Positions 1 to 5,958 of a stretch of DNA of 6,513 nt are shown piece by piece. The notes beneath the pieces are model-generated. The model ran no database searches. It saw only the letters and a list, made by a program, of their open reading frames with translations, and was not told the origin of the DNA. A program made the position numbers and the translations under genes. How positions within the stretch are numbered: the first letter of the stretch is position 1; each line of letters starts with the position of its first letter. The stretch is from Verrucomicrobiaceae bacterium (GTDB lineage Bacteria; Verrucomicrobiota; Verrucomicrobiae; Verrucomicrobiales; Akkermansiaceae): assembly GCA_003820635.1 (NCBI GenBank), contig RPOS01000164.1:1-6513 (forward strand). The letters run 5' to 3'.

Positions 1-80
1 ATGGCAAGGAAGCCGTCACCTTCCTCATCCGCATCAAGGAGCTGCTGGAGGCCCCCGCTCGCCTCATGCTGGAAATGTGA
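1..80 (+). CDS. 3' end of an unidentified gene (partial)
   Basis: Reading from base 3, there are 25 sense codons ending in TGA at 78-80. The peptide begins GKEAVTFLIRIKELLEAP and ends MLEM. It has the amphipathic, helix-forming composition and the G/C-rich third codon positions of a real C-terminus. The competing frame that starts with the ATG at base 1 gives a Ser/Cys/Pro/Arg-rich peptide typical of a shadow frame. The fragment is too short to assign a family. It could be the end of an operon, since about 190 bp without clear coding follows. Confidence 0.45.
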   Translation, partial: GKEAVTFLIRIKELLEAPARLMLEM

Positions 81-130
81 GCCCCGCGCCGGGGGTGAAG
101 AGTGCCGGACGCCATCCTCCAGCGTCCCCC

Positions 131-167
131 GGTCCATGTTTCATGTTTCATGTTCGCGCCATGGCGC
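131..167. repeat. CATGTTT triplet repeat plus GCGCCATGGCGC palindrome
   Basis: Three consecutive 7-bp units, CATGTTT, CATGTTT and CATGTTC, occupy 135-155. A perfect 12-bp palindrome, GCGCCATGGCGC, follows immediately at 156-167. They lie in the 81-271 gap between the partial gene and the small ORF that starts at 272. I see no run of T after a hairpin, so this is not a convincing intrinsic terminator. It may be a protein-binding site or simple slippage DNA. The rest of the gap shows nothing recognisable. Confidence 0.5.
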
Positions 168-271
168 AGATACATCCGAATGATAGCAAAAAGATGACAT
201 GACTTCCGCTGGTGCGGCGCAAAGGATTCCACCGTCCGCCATGCTGCGGCGCAGTTGTGAATCATCCGGCC

Positions 272-619
272 ATGATACTCCGTATCATTGATTACCGCAG
301 GCTGGCGCGAGCCGCCGTATTGTCCTCCGTGTTGTTGTCCGGCATCGTTCCGGATGAGGATTGGCCGGTCACTCGCTCGGGGTTGGACACCGCGTTTTTC
401 GGCATCAACACGCTGTGGCCGCTGGCGCGGCCGTTTCCGCTGAGCATCCCGCCGGATTTCATCATGCTGGACGATCCGATGCGCCGCCTCACGGTGCCCG
501 GGCAGGATTCGCTGGGGCAGGTTTTCACCGGCATGGCGGATGACGCGGCGGCGGCGCGTGAGGTGTGCGCCTACATGAAGACGATGCGGCGGCAGTTCCC
601 GGTGGCTCAAACGCCGTAG
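272..619 (+). CDS. Hypothetical small protein with an N-terminal hydrophobic segment
   Basis: I do not recognise this 115-residue product. Residues about 12-26 (ARAAVLSSVLLSGIV), preceded by Arg residues, could be a short signal peptide or membrane anchor. The remainder is a mixed soluble sequence containing FFGINTLWPLARPFPLSIPP and a charged C-terminus. I chose the ATG at 272 because it places the Arg-rich n-region just before the hydrophobic stretch. The same frame is open back to an ATG at 212, whose extra 20 residues look non-coding. No good Shine-Dalgarno sequence is visible at either start. The 3' end overlaps the convergent deoB end by 13 bp. It could be a genuine exported protein or a long chance ORF in GC-rich DNA. 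Confidence 0.5.
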   Translation: MILRIIDYRRLARAAVLSSVLLSGIVPDEDWPVTRSGLDTAFFGINTLWPLARPFPLSIPPDFIMLDDPMRRLTVPGQDSLGQVFTGMADDAAAAREVCAYMKTMRRQFPVAQTP

Positions 620-1710
620 CGTGCCGCGATGATGGCCGCCACATCGCTGAAGCGGCCGTCCTTGAGCGGCCGCCCGAGCGCCAGCAAGGGCACCTGCTCG
701 CGCGTGTGGTCGGTGCCCGGGTGATACGGATCGTTGCCGTGGTCGGCGGTGAGCAGCAGCAGATCGTCCGGCCGGATTTTGGGGAGAAACCCGCCGAGCC
801 AGGCATCGAACTCGCGCAGGCACGCCGCATAGCCCGCGGGTTCCCGGCGGTGGCCGTGGAGCGAATCGAAGTCCACCAGGTTGGCGAGGATGAAATGCGG
901 CTGCGGGCGCGCTTCGTCCCAGAGCCGGTCGATGGCGGCCATGCCCCCGGCGTTGGATTTCGTCGGGTGGGACTCGGTGATGCCGGAGCCGGCGAAGATG
1001 TCGGAAATCTTGCCGACGCCGATGGTTTGCACGCCGGTGTCCTGCAAGCGGTTGAGCACGGTTTCTCCGGGCATGAGCGAGTAGTCGTGGCGGTTGCCGG
1101 TGCGTTTGAAATCCGCCGGGCAAGTGCCGAGGAATGGCCGGGCGATCACGCGGCCGATGCGGATGCCGCGCTCATCCAGCAAGCCGCGCGCGGTCTTGCA
1201 GAGCTGCCACAGGCGCTCCAGGCCGAAGACTTCCTCGTGTGCGGCGATCTGCAGTACGCTGTCCGCGCTGGTGTAGAGGATGGGCTTGGCGGTGCGCAGG
1301 TGTTCCGCGCCGAGCCGGGTGAGAATCTCGGTGCCGGATGAGGCGCAGTTGCCGAGAAACTCCACGCCGCCGGCTTTTCCGATGGCGGAAACGAGGTCGT
1401 CGGGAAATTTTTCGAAAGTGGCGAACGGTTCGTCGAGCGTGCAACCCATCAACTCCCAGTGGCCGGTGGTCGTGTCCTTGCCGGCCGAGTGTGCGGTGAG
1501 CCGCGCCCACGCCGCACCATCTAACAGACACGCCGGTTTCTCCAGACCGAGAATCTGATAGAGTCCGAGCGACGCCAGGTGCGGCAGTTCCAAACCCGGG
1601 ATGCGCCCGAACAAGTGCCCGAGCGTGTCGGCCCCGGCATCGCCATACGCGGCGGCATCCGGTGCCTTGCCGCAGCCGACGGAATCCAGCACGATGACCA
1701 GCGCGCGCAT
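607..1710 (-). CDS. deoB: Phosphopentomutase
   Basis: This enzyme interconverts ribose-1-phosphate or deoxyribose-1-phosphate with the 5-phosphates, linking nucleoside breakdown to the pentose phosphate pathway in the cytoplasm. It belongs to the alkaline-phosphatase-like superfamily and binds two manganese ions. Visible family motifs, numbered from the ATG at 1710, are: VIVLDSVGCG with metal ligand D9; the TTTGHWELMG loop near residue 80, which carries the phosphorylated Thr in this family; DSVLQIAAHEE near 150; RTGNRHDYS near 204; GVGKISDIFAGSGIT near 231; NLVDFDSLHGHR with D282 and H287; and TADHGNDP through GTDHTRE with D323, H324 and H335. All expected metal ligands are therefore present. 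At 367 residues it is somewhat shorter than the usual 390-410. The start lies in GTGATG: ATG at 1710 overlaps the upstream stop by one base, and the GTG at 1713 is an alternative. Either implies translational coupling to the upstream gene. Confidence 0.97.
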   Translation of the reverse strand: MRALVIVLDSVGCGKAPDAAAYGDAGADTLGHLFGRIPGLELPHLASLGLYQILGLEKPACLLDGAAWARLTAHSAGKDTTTGHWELMGCTLDEPFATFEKFPDDLVSAIGKAGGVEFLGNCASSGTEILTRLGAEHLRTAKPILYTSADSVLQIAAHEEVFGLERLWQLCKTARGLLDERGIRIGRVIARPFLGTCPADFKRTGNRHDYSLMPGETVLNRLQDTGVQTIGVGKISDIFAGSGITESHPTKSNAGGMAAIDRLWDEARPQPHFILANLVDFDSLHGHRREPAGYAACLREFDAWLGGFLPKIRPDDLLLLTADHGNDPYHPGTDHTREQVPLLALGRPLKDGRFSDVAAIIAARYGV

Positions 1711-2522
1711 CACTTGATTTCCATGCCGCTCTTCGGCCAGATCCAGTGCCGGACCTTGCCGTCCTTGACGAGGGCCTTGGCCTGGATGGTTTTCACGCCG
1801 AAAATCGTCTTCGCCTTGTAGGAAGCCGTGCCGGTCTGGAACACCACGCCATCCACCGTCTCATCGGCCCCGGCCTTCCATCCCAACACCTGCTTGAAGG
1901 TGAACTCCTTGATCTGCCCGCCACGGATGCTCTCCTGCATCACCTTCACCACATCCGGCGCGGCGGCGGGTGCGGGAACGGCAGGCTTGTCTGCCGGTTC
2001 AGCTGCAGGAGCAGGAGTGGGTGCTGGAGCGGGTGCTGGAGTGGCAGGCTTGGCCGCAGGTGCAGGATCTGCGGGTTTGGCCGCAGTCGCGGGAGCAGGT
2101 GCGGCGGGCGCTGGTTTCGCAGCTGCGGCGGGACTTGGTGGCGGCTGGACGGCAAGTTGTTCGAGAAGGTCGGTTTGCGAAATGGGAATGCTGATCGGGT
2201 ATTCCGTCTTGCCCGCGCTGACGATGGCGCTGGTGCCCTGGATGCGGAGCAGTTTCACATGGCTGCCGGCTGCAATGCTCATGGCGATTCCGGCGGCGGG
2301 ATCGGAGAATTTCGTTTCGATCTTGAGCGCCACCGTTTTTGGCAGTTGCGCCGCGGTGAGGCTGGCCGGATCAATGCCGGGTGTGGCCGGTGCGGTTTGC
2401 GGAGCCGGGTTTTTTTCCTCAGGCGGCGCGATTCCGGTGAACTGCTCGCGCAACTTTGGTTCCATCAAGTAGCCGATGGCACCCGCCACGACCATTCCCA
2501 AGAGGATCAGGAAAGTTTTCAT
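1710..2522 (-). CDS. Membrane-anchored hypothetical protein with an Ala/Pro-rich linker
   Basis: This is a 270-residue protein of unknown function. Residues 3-19 (TFLILLGMVVAGAIGYL) form a single N-terminal membrane anchor or uncleaved signal. No lipobox Cys is present. A first folded segment follows at about 55-125, rich in beta-prone sequence such as TVALKIETKF and HVKLLRIQGTSAIVSAG. A low-complexity Ala/Pro/Lys linker spans about 127-189 (bases 1956-2144). A C-terminal domain at about 190-270 contains GWKAGADETVDGVVFQTG and ends near HWIWPKSGMEIK. The layout suggests two small domains outside the cytoplasmic membrane, separated by an extended spacer. It lies 64 bp downstream of the 76-residue gene, and its stop overlaps the deoB start, so the three are probably co-transcribed. 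Nothing visible links it biochemically to deoB. No strong ribosome binding site precedes the ATG. Confidence 0.85.
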   Translation of the reverse strand: MKTFLILLGMVVAGAIGYLMEPKLREQFTGIAPPEEKNPAPQTAPATPGIDPASLTAAQLPKTVALKIETKFSDPAAGIAMSIAAGSHVKLLRIQGTSAIVSAGKTEYPISIPISQTDLLEQLAVQPPPSPAAAAKPAPAAPAPATAAKPADPAPAAKPATPAPAPAPTPAPAAEPADKPAVPAPAAAPDVVKVMQESIRGGQIKEFTFKQVLGWKAGADETVDGVVFQTGTASYKAKTIFGVKTIQAKALVKDGKVRHWIWPKSGMEIK

Positions 2523-2586
2523 GTGCGGATGGATACGTAGGCGCGAGCGGCCATCTTGGAAAGAATTTCAATGCGTCATCTTTTCT

Positions 2587-2817
2587 TTAGCCGGCTTGCG
2601 CTTCGAGATGGGCCAGGGCTTTGGCGAAGCTGGCGTTGGCCAGATAATGCCGCAGCCGGGCATCGGTCTGTGCCTGATGAGCCGCAGCCCAGGCGGTGAT
2701 TTCCCCGGAAACATTTTTCAAGGCATCGAGGTGCGCGGCGGCGTCACCGTCGCGCCAGGCGTGATCCGCGATGATGGCTTCGCGGCGGCGGAGGAGTTGG
2801 ATCAGATCGGCATGCAT
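2587..2817 (-). CDS. Small conserved-looking helical hypothetical protein
   Basis: The product is 76 residues from the ATG at 2817 (MHADLIQLLRRREAIIADH) and ends AHLEAQAG before TAA. It is predicted to be almost entirely helical, with alternating charged and hydrophobic residues, several His and Trp, and no membrane segment or signal. I cannot assign a domain. A GTG at 2838 would add seven residues (MLGCRRP), which look less natural, so I prefer the ATG. It is the first gene of the minus-strand cluster and is divergent from the argA-like gene. A small helical scaffold or regulatory role is possible but unsupported. Confidence 0.7.
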   Translation of the reverse strand: MHADLIQLLRRREAIIADHAWRDGDAAAHLDALKNVSGEITAWAAAHQAQTDARLRHYLANASFAKALAHLEAQAG

Positions 2818-2918
2818 GGGACGGCGGCATCCAAGCACCCCGCGCCGCGCTGCGCCAGCTTGTTTGCGGTGCTCAAACCCGTCCTTGCGGGCTTGCGGCT
2901 GTTTGATAGAAGCACGGC
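2818..2918. promoter_or_regulatory. Divergent promoter region between the hypothetical cluster and argA-like gene
   Basis: These 101 bp separate two divergent start codons and must carry the 5' signals for both transcripts if the starts are right. On the plus strand, two TTGCGG hexamers (2885-2890 and 2893-2898) precede an AT-richer TTTGATAGA (2902-2910) just upstream of the ATG at 2919. The hexamers are weak -35-like elements, and their spacing to a plausible -10 is poor. No convincing ARG-box-like palindrome or riboswitch structure is visible. This is called by position rather than by a strong motif. Confidence 0.35.
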
Positions 2919-4016
2919 ATGGCGCAGCCGAGCGATGTCCGGGAAGTCCTGCAATACATCCCCCAGTTCCGGGGCAAGGTGTTTCTCGTGCTCATCGAGG
3001 CCGGCCTGCTGCCGGAGCCTGCCGTGGCGGAAACGCTGCTGGACCTCGCCGTGCTGGAGGATCTGGGCGTGAAACTCGTGCTCGGCGTGCTCGGCGGCGA
3101 TCTCAAGGACCTCTTCGATTGGACGCTGGAGTGCGAGATCATGGCCGCCCGCGTTTCCCGCCCGATCACTGATGCCACCGCAATCCGCGAGACGCTCGAC
3201 ATCCTCGCCCGCGGCCAGTCCGCGGTGATCGACGCCTCCGCCACCGGGCCGCTGGACGGGCCGGTGGTGGATTTCGCACTCGGCATCGGCGTGGCGAAAA
3301 TCATCACCCTGCTGGAAGAGGAAATCCTCATCGATGGCGCGCCCGCCCATGCCATCCGCGCGGCGGAAACCGCGGCTCTCGAAGACCGCACCAATGCCGC
3401 GGGCGTTCCGCTGCTCCGCTCCGCCGCCGCCGCCTGCCAGCGCGGGGTGCCGCGCGTCCACGTCCTCAACGGCCGCCGCCAGGGCGTGCTGGTGGATGAG
3501 CTTTTCTCCAACGAAGGCGTCGGCACCATGGTCCACGCGGACAGCTACCGGATGATCCGCCCGCTGCGCGAGGAGGACATCCCGGAGTTGTTAGGCATGA
3601 TCGGCCGCTCGGTGCGCCGCACCAAGCTCGTGGAGCGCACTTATGAGGATATCCAGTCCCGCATAGGTGATTTCCATGTGATGACCATCGACGGCAACGT
3701 GGTGGCCTGCGTGGCGCTGCATCCATATCCCGCCGAGCAATGCGCGGAAGTGGCCTGTCTCTATGTGAAGCAGGCGCACGAGGGCAGGGGATATGGCAGG
3801 CATCTCGTCGGCCATGCCGAGGAAGCCGCCGCGCGCGCCGGCATTCCGCGTGTCTTCGCGCTGACCAACCGCGCCGCGCCGTTTTTTGCCGGGCTGGGCT
3901 ACAGCCAGGCCACGGTGGATGTCCTGCCACAACGCCGCCGCCAGCAGTTCGAGGCCAGCGGCCGCGACTCGCTGGTGTTCTCCAAAATCATTTCCGAAAA
4001 TCCCACACTCCCATGA
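2919..4016 (+). CDS. argA: N-acetylglutamate synthase-like protein (short amino-acid-kinase domain plus GNAT domain)
   Basis: The predicted role is acetyl-CoA:glutamate N-acetyltransferase, the first step of arginine synthesis in the cytoplasm. Residues about 1-205 match the ArgA-type amino-acid-kinase fold. The QFRGKVFLVLIEAG start, a DLAVLEDLGVKLVLGV strand and the domain end HVLNGRRQGVLVDELFSNEG with GVGTMV are all characteristic of ArgA. Residues about 209-360 form a GNAT domain: YRMIRPLREEDIPEL, the acetyl-CoA loop HEGRGYGRHL at 287-296, and NRAAPFFAGLGY near 317-328. At 365 residues the protein is well below the roughly 440 of Escherichia coli ArgA, and the shortfall is inside the kinase-like domain. 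The GGE-type glycine motif after the first strand is replaced by IEAG. In ArgA this domain binds arginine for feedback inhibition, so regulation may differ here. The stop overlaps the next start as ATGA. The symbol is tentative because of the short regulatory domain. Confidence 0.82.
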   Translation: MAQPSDVREVLQYIPQFRGKVFLVLIEAGLLPEPAVAETLLDLAVLEDLGVKLVLGVLGGDLKDLFDWTLECEIMAARVSRPITDATAIRETLDILARGQSAVIDASATGPLDGPVVDFALGIGVAKIITLLEEEILIDGAPAHAIRAAETAALEDRTNAAGVPLLRSAAAACQRGVPRVHVLNGRRQGVLVDELFSNEGVGTMVHADSYRMIRPLREEDIPELLGMIGRSVRRTKLVERTYEDIQSRIGDFHVMTIDGNVVACVALHPYPAEQCAEVACLYVKQAHEGRGYGRHLVGHAEEAAARAGIPRVFALTNRAAPFFAGLGYSQATVDVLPQRRRQQFEASGRDSLVFSKIISENPTLP

Positions 4017-5413
4017 AGCTCAAATTCTGCGGTGCCGCCGGCACCACCACCGGTTCCCAGCACCTGCTGGAAGTCAACGGCAAGCGCATCCTGCTGGACT
4101 GTGGCCTCTACCAGGGTTCGCGCCTCCACGCCTATGAGGTGAACTGTGACTTCCCCCACTTCGATCCGAAGTCCATCGACGCGGTGATCCTCTCCCATGC
4201 CCACATCGACCACAGCGGCAACCTGCCCAACCTCACCAAGAGCGGTTTCACCGGAAATATCTACGCCACCCACGCCACCCGCGATCTTTGCCAGATCATG
4301 CTCGCCGATTCCGCGCGCATCCAGGAGGGAGACATCGAGTGGCTCAACAAGCACCGCCAGAAGGACGGCCTCGCACCCGTGCCGCCGATCTACAGCGAGC
4401 AGGACGCGGAGCGCTGCCTGCGCCAGTTCGTCACCCTAGGCTATGACCGGCCGATGCCGGTGTGCGACGGCGTTTCGCTCACCTTCATCGATGCCGGCCA
4501 CATCCTCGGCAGCGCGCAGGTTTTGTTAGAAGTGAACGATCATGCGGACGGGAAAAAGAAGCGCTTTCTCTTCTCCGGCGATGTCGGCCGCGGCAGCAAC
4601 GAGGTGCTGCGCGATCCGGTGCCGGTGCATGACGTCGATTTCCTGCTGATGGAAAGCACCTACGGCGGCCGCGAGCACGAGGCGCCTCCCGGCATGGGCG
4701 AGCACTTTGCGGAAATCATCCGCCAGTCATTCAAGCGCGGCGGCAAGATTCTCATTCCCTCCTTCGCGGTGGAGCGCACGCAGCAGCTTCTTTTCGTGCT
4801 CAACGATCTTTTCGAACGCGGCGCGATTCCCGAGGTGCCGGTCTTTGTGGACAGCCCGCTGGCCGTCAGCGCCACGGAAATCTATCGTCTCCATCCGGAC
4901 GCTTTCAACGAGGAGGTATACAAGGCTTTGTTCGAAAGGCAGAACCCCTTCGGCTTCGAAAACCTCACGCTTGTCCGGTCGGTCAGCGGATCGAAGGCGC
5001 TCAACGACATCCATGGCGTGGCCATCATCATATCCGCCTCCGGCATGTGCGAGGCCGGCCGCATCCTCCACCACCTCAAGAACAACATCAGCGATCCGAA
5101 AACCACCGTGCTCTTCGTCGGCTATTGTGCGGAGAACACGCTTGGCCGCCGCATCCGCGATGGTGAAAAGGAAGTGCCCATCCTCGGCGGCCGCTACAAG
5201 GTGCGGGCACGCATCGAGATCGTGGATTCATTTTCCGGCCATGCCGACCACTCGGAGTTGTTGGATTATTTCCAGCGCACCACCGGCCCGAAACAACGCG
5301 TCTGGCTGGTGCACGGCGAGCCGCAAGCCGCCACGATTCTCCGTGATGCCTTGCAGAACGGCCACCATGGTCCGGTGGAAGTGGCGGAGCTCGGTGCCGA
5401 AGTGGAGTTCTGA
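4013..5413 (+). CDS. Metallo-beta-lactamase-fold ribonuclease with beta-CASP domain
   Basis: A predicted zinc-dependent RNA-processing nuclease of the bacterial CPSF73/Ysh1-like group (COG1236 type), 466 residues, cytoplasmic. Zinc-site motifs are complete: D29 at the end of a strand (ILLDCG), SHAHIDHSG with H62, H64, D66 and H67, AGHILGS with H163, and FSGDVGR with D190. The beta-CASP insertion follows: MESTYGGR with E214 as motif A, IPSFAVERTQQLL near 248-260, VFVDSPLAVSATEIY near 277-291, SGMCEAGR near 343, SFSGHADHSELL with H410 as motif B, and LVHGEP with H434 as motif C. The length is normal for the family, and C-terminal AELGAEVEF is a plausible natural end. The gene starts inside the argA-like stop codon (ATGA), with no separate ribosome binding site, implying translational coupling. 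A 21-bp repeat array begins at its stop codon and stays in frame. Confidence 0.95.
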   Translation: MKLKFCGAAGTTTGSQHLLEVNGKRILLDCGLYQGSRLHAYEVNCDFPHFDPKSIDAVILSHAHIDHSGNLPNLTKSGFTGNIYATHATRDLCQIMLADSARIQEGDIEWLNKHRQKDGLAPVPPIYSEQDAERCLRQFVTLGYDRPMPVCDGVSLTFIDAGHILGSAQVLLEVNDHADGKKKRFLFSGDVGRGSNEVLRDPVPVHDVDFLLMESTYGGREHEAPPGMGEHFAEIIRQSFKRGGKILIPSFAVERTQQLLFVLNDLFERGAIPEVPVFVDSPLAVSATEIYRLHPDAFNEEVYKALFERQNPFGFENLTLVRSVSGSKALNDIHGVAIIISASGMCEAGRILHHLKNNISDPKTTVLFVGYCAENTLGRRIRDGEKEVPILGGRYKVRARIEIVDSFSGHADHSELLDYFQRTTGPKQRVWLVHGEPQAATILRDALQNGHHGPVEVAELGAEVEF

Positions 5414-5662
5414 AACCGCGCGATCAGTGCCCCAAACGGCCCGGTCGATGCTCCAAACGCTCCGGTCGATGGTCCAAACGGCCCGGTCGATGCTCCAAAC
5501 GGCCCGGTCGGTGGTCCAAACGCCTCGGTAGATGATCCAAACGCTCCGGTCGGTGCTCCAAACAGCCCGGTCGATGGTCCAAACGACCGGGTTGGTGGTC
5601 CAAACGGCCCGGTCGATGGTCCAAATGGCGAGGTAGGTTCCCCAAACAGCCACGGTGGAGCT
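5411..5662. repeat. 21-bp tandem repeat array, 11 clear copies plus one degenerate copy at the stop codon
   Basis: Eleven contiguous 21-bp units run from 5432 to 5662 with no spacers. Unit starts are 5432, 5453, 5474 and so on to 5642. Each opens with CCAAAC (CCAAAT once, at 5621); the middle is usually a CCGGTC-containing block, and the last six bases vary most. Units 10 and 11 are the most diverged. The 21 bases 5411-5431 align as a degenerate unit 0 (13 of 21 identical), with the beta-CASP gene's TGA in place of CCA. On the plus strand, in the frame of that gene, units translate as PNGPVD(G/A) variants and the frame stays open to TGA at 5684-5686. All three minus-strand frames are also open, as a 21-base period allows, giving heptads such as VWTIDRA. 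I regard those as shadows. Confidence 0.97.
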
Positions 5663-5668
5663 GAGCCA

Positions 5669-5756
5669 TGTAGCGGCGGCCTGTGACCGTCGCTGGTTTT
5701 CCGAGAGAAGAGCCCGCTTCGCGGGAAAAGTGCGACGGTCATAGACCGCCGCTACA
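5669..5756. repeat. 88-bp imperfect palindrome (REP/MITE-like element)
   Basis: The left arm 5669-5693 (begins TGTAGCGGCGG) and right arm 5732-5756 (ends CCGCCGCTACA) are inverted copies matching at 23 of 25 positions. The 38-bp centre holds a smaller hairpin, CCCGC-TTC-GCGGG, at 5713-5725, and a TTTT (5697-5700)/AAAA (5726-5729) pairing can extend the stem. Size, terminal inverted symmetry and location between convergent coding regions fit a mobile intergenic palindrome of the REP or MITE kind. Its minus-strand translation (AAVYDRRTFPAKRALLSENQ) resembles peptides I remember from over-predicted ORFs in Verrucomicrobiota, which would fit a multicopy element, but I cannot confirm this. No target-site duplication is obvious. 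It lacks a U-run, so it is not a classical terminator, though a transcript hairpin could protect or end the nuclease mRNA. Confidence 0.88.
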
Positions 5757-5958
5757 GTTTCCGCTTTTTCGGTTTCTTCTCCACCGCGAGCGGGGCGGTG
5801 AGTTGTTCGTAGAGGGCGAAGAGGAATTCGACGCGCTGGCGGTCGGTGGCGAAGGGTTCCTTGCGGTAGCAACGGTCCACCGCGCGGTCGAGGGACTCGT
5901 GGGCCTTGGCGAGGCGCGGCGGCATCGACACCGGATCGTAGAGGTCAGTCAGCAGTCC
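5752..5958 (-). pseudogene. C-terminal remnant of an MmeI-type class I DNA methyltransferase
   Basis: About 67 residues survive, starting near GLLTDLYDPVSMPP and including AHESLDRAVDRCY, RVEFLFALYEQLTAPL and a Lys-rich tail KKPKKRKL. LYDP-x-x-MPP, LDxAVDxxY and FLFxLYExLTAPL are hallmarks of the extreme C-terminus of large (roughly 900-residue) MmeI/YeeA-like N6-adenine DNA methyltransferases. Everything upstream, including the SAM-binding and NPPY catalytic motifs, is absent. The frame is open upstream only to 6000, where it encodes MIGYSINLVWLPK from the HNH gene in another frame. Recognisable homology therefore starts within a few codons of the HNH stop (TGA at 5945-5947). The TAG stop at 5752-5754 lies inside the palindromic element. 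This is almost certainly non-functional debris of a restriction-modification system. Confidence 0.75.

Noticed and set aside
565..1341. 258-codon plus-strand ORF opposite deoB.
   Set aside because: It is antisense to a strongly conserved phosphopentomutase with all motifs intact. It is a GC-rich shadow frame with no recognisable domain.
1746..2540. 264- and 214-codon plus-strand ORFs opposite the Ala/Pro-rich protein gene (Gly/Ala/Arg-rich).
   Set aside because: They mirror the low-complexity coding of the minus-strand gene, which has a sensible membrane anchor, domain layout and coupled stop.
3740..4012. Extending the beta-CASP nuclease upstream in frame to 3740.
   Set aside because: The added residues are an out-of-frame translation of the GNAT domain. 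The family's N-terminus (MKLKFCGAAGTTTGS) begins exactly at 4013.
5411..5756. A CRISPR array.
   Set aside because: The 21-bp units are directly adjacent with no unique spacers, the repeats diverge throughout, and no cas gene is present.
5669..5756. The palindrome as an intrinsic terminator for the beta-CASP gene.
   Set aside because: The stem is long, but neither side is followed by a run of T. A REP/MITE-like element fits better, although an RNA-stabilising role remains possible.
5228..5872. Long minus-strand ORFs across the tandem array (heptads like VWTIDRA, FGPSTGP, LDHRPGR).
   Set aside because: All three minus frames are open simply because the unit is 21 bases with no stop on that strand. 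These ORFs also run through the palindrome and antisense to the beta-CASP gene's 3' end, so none is a credible gene.
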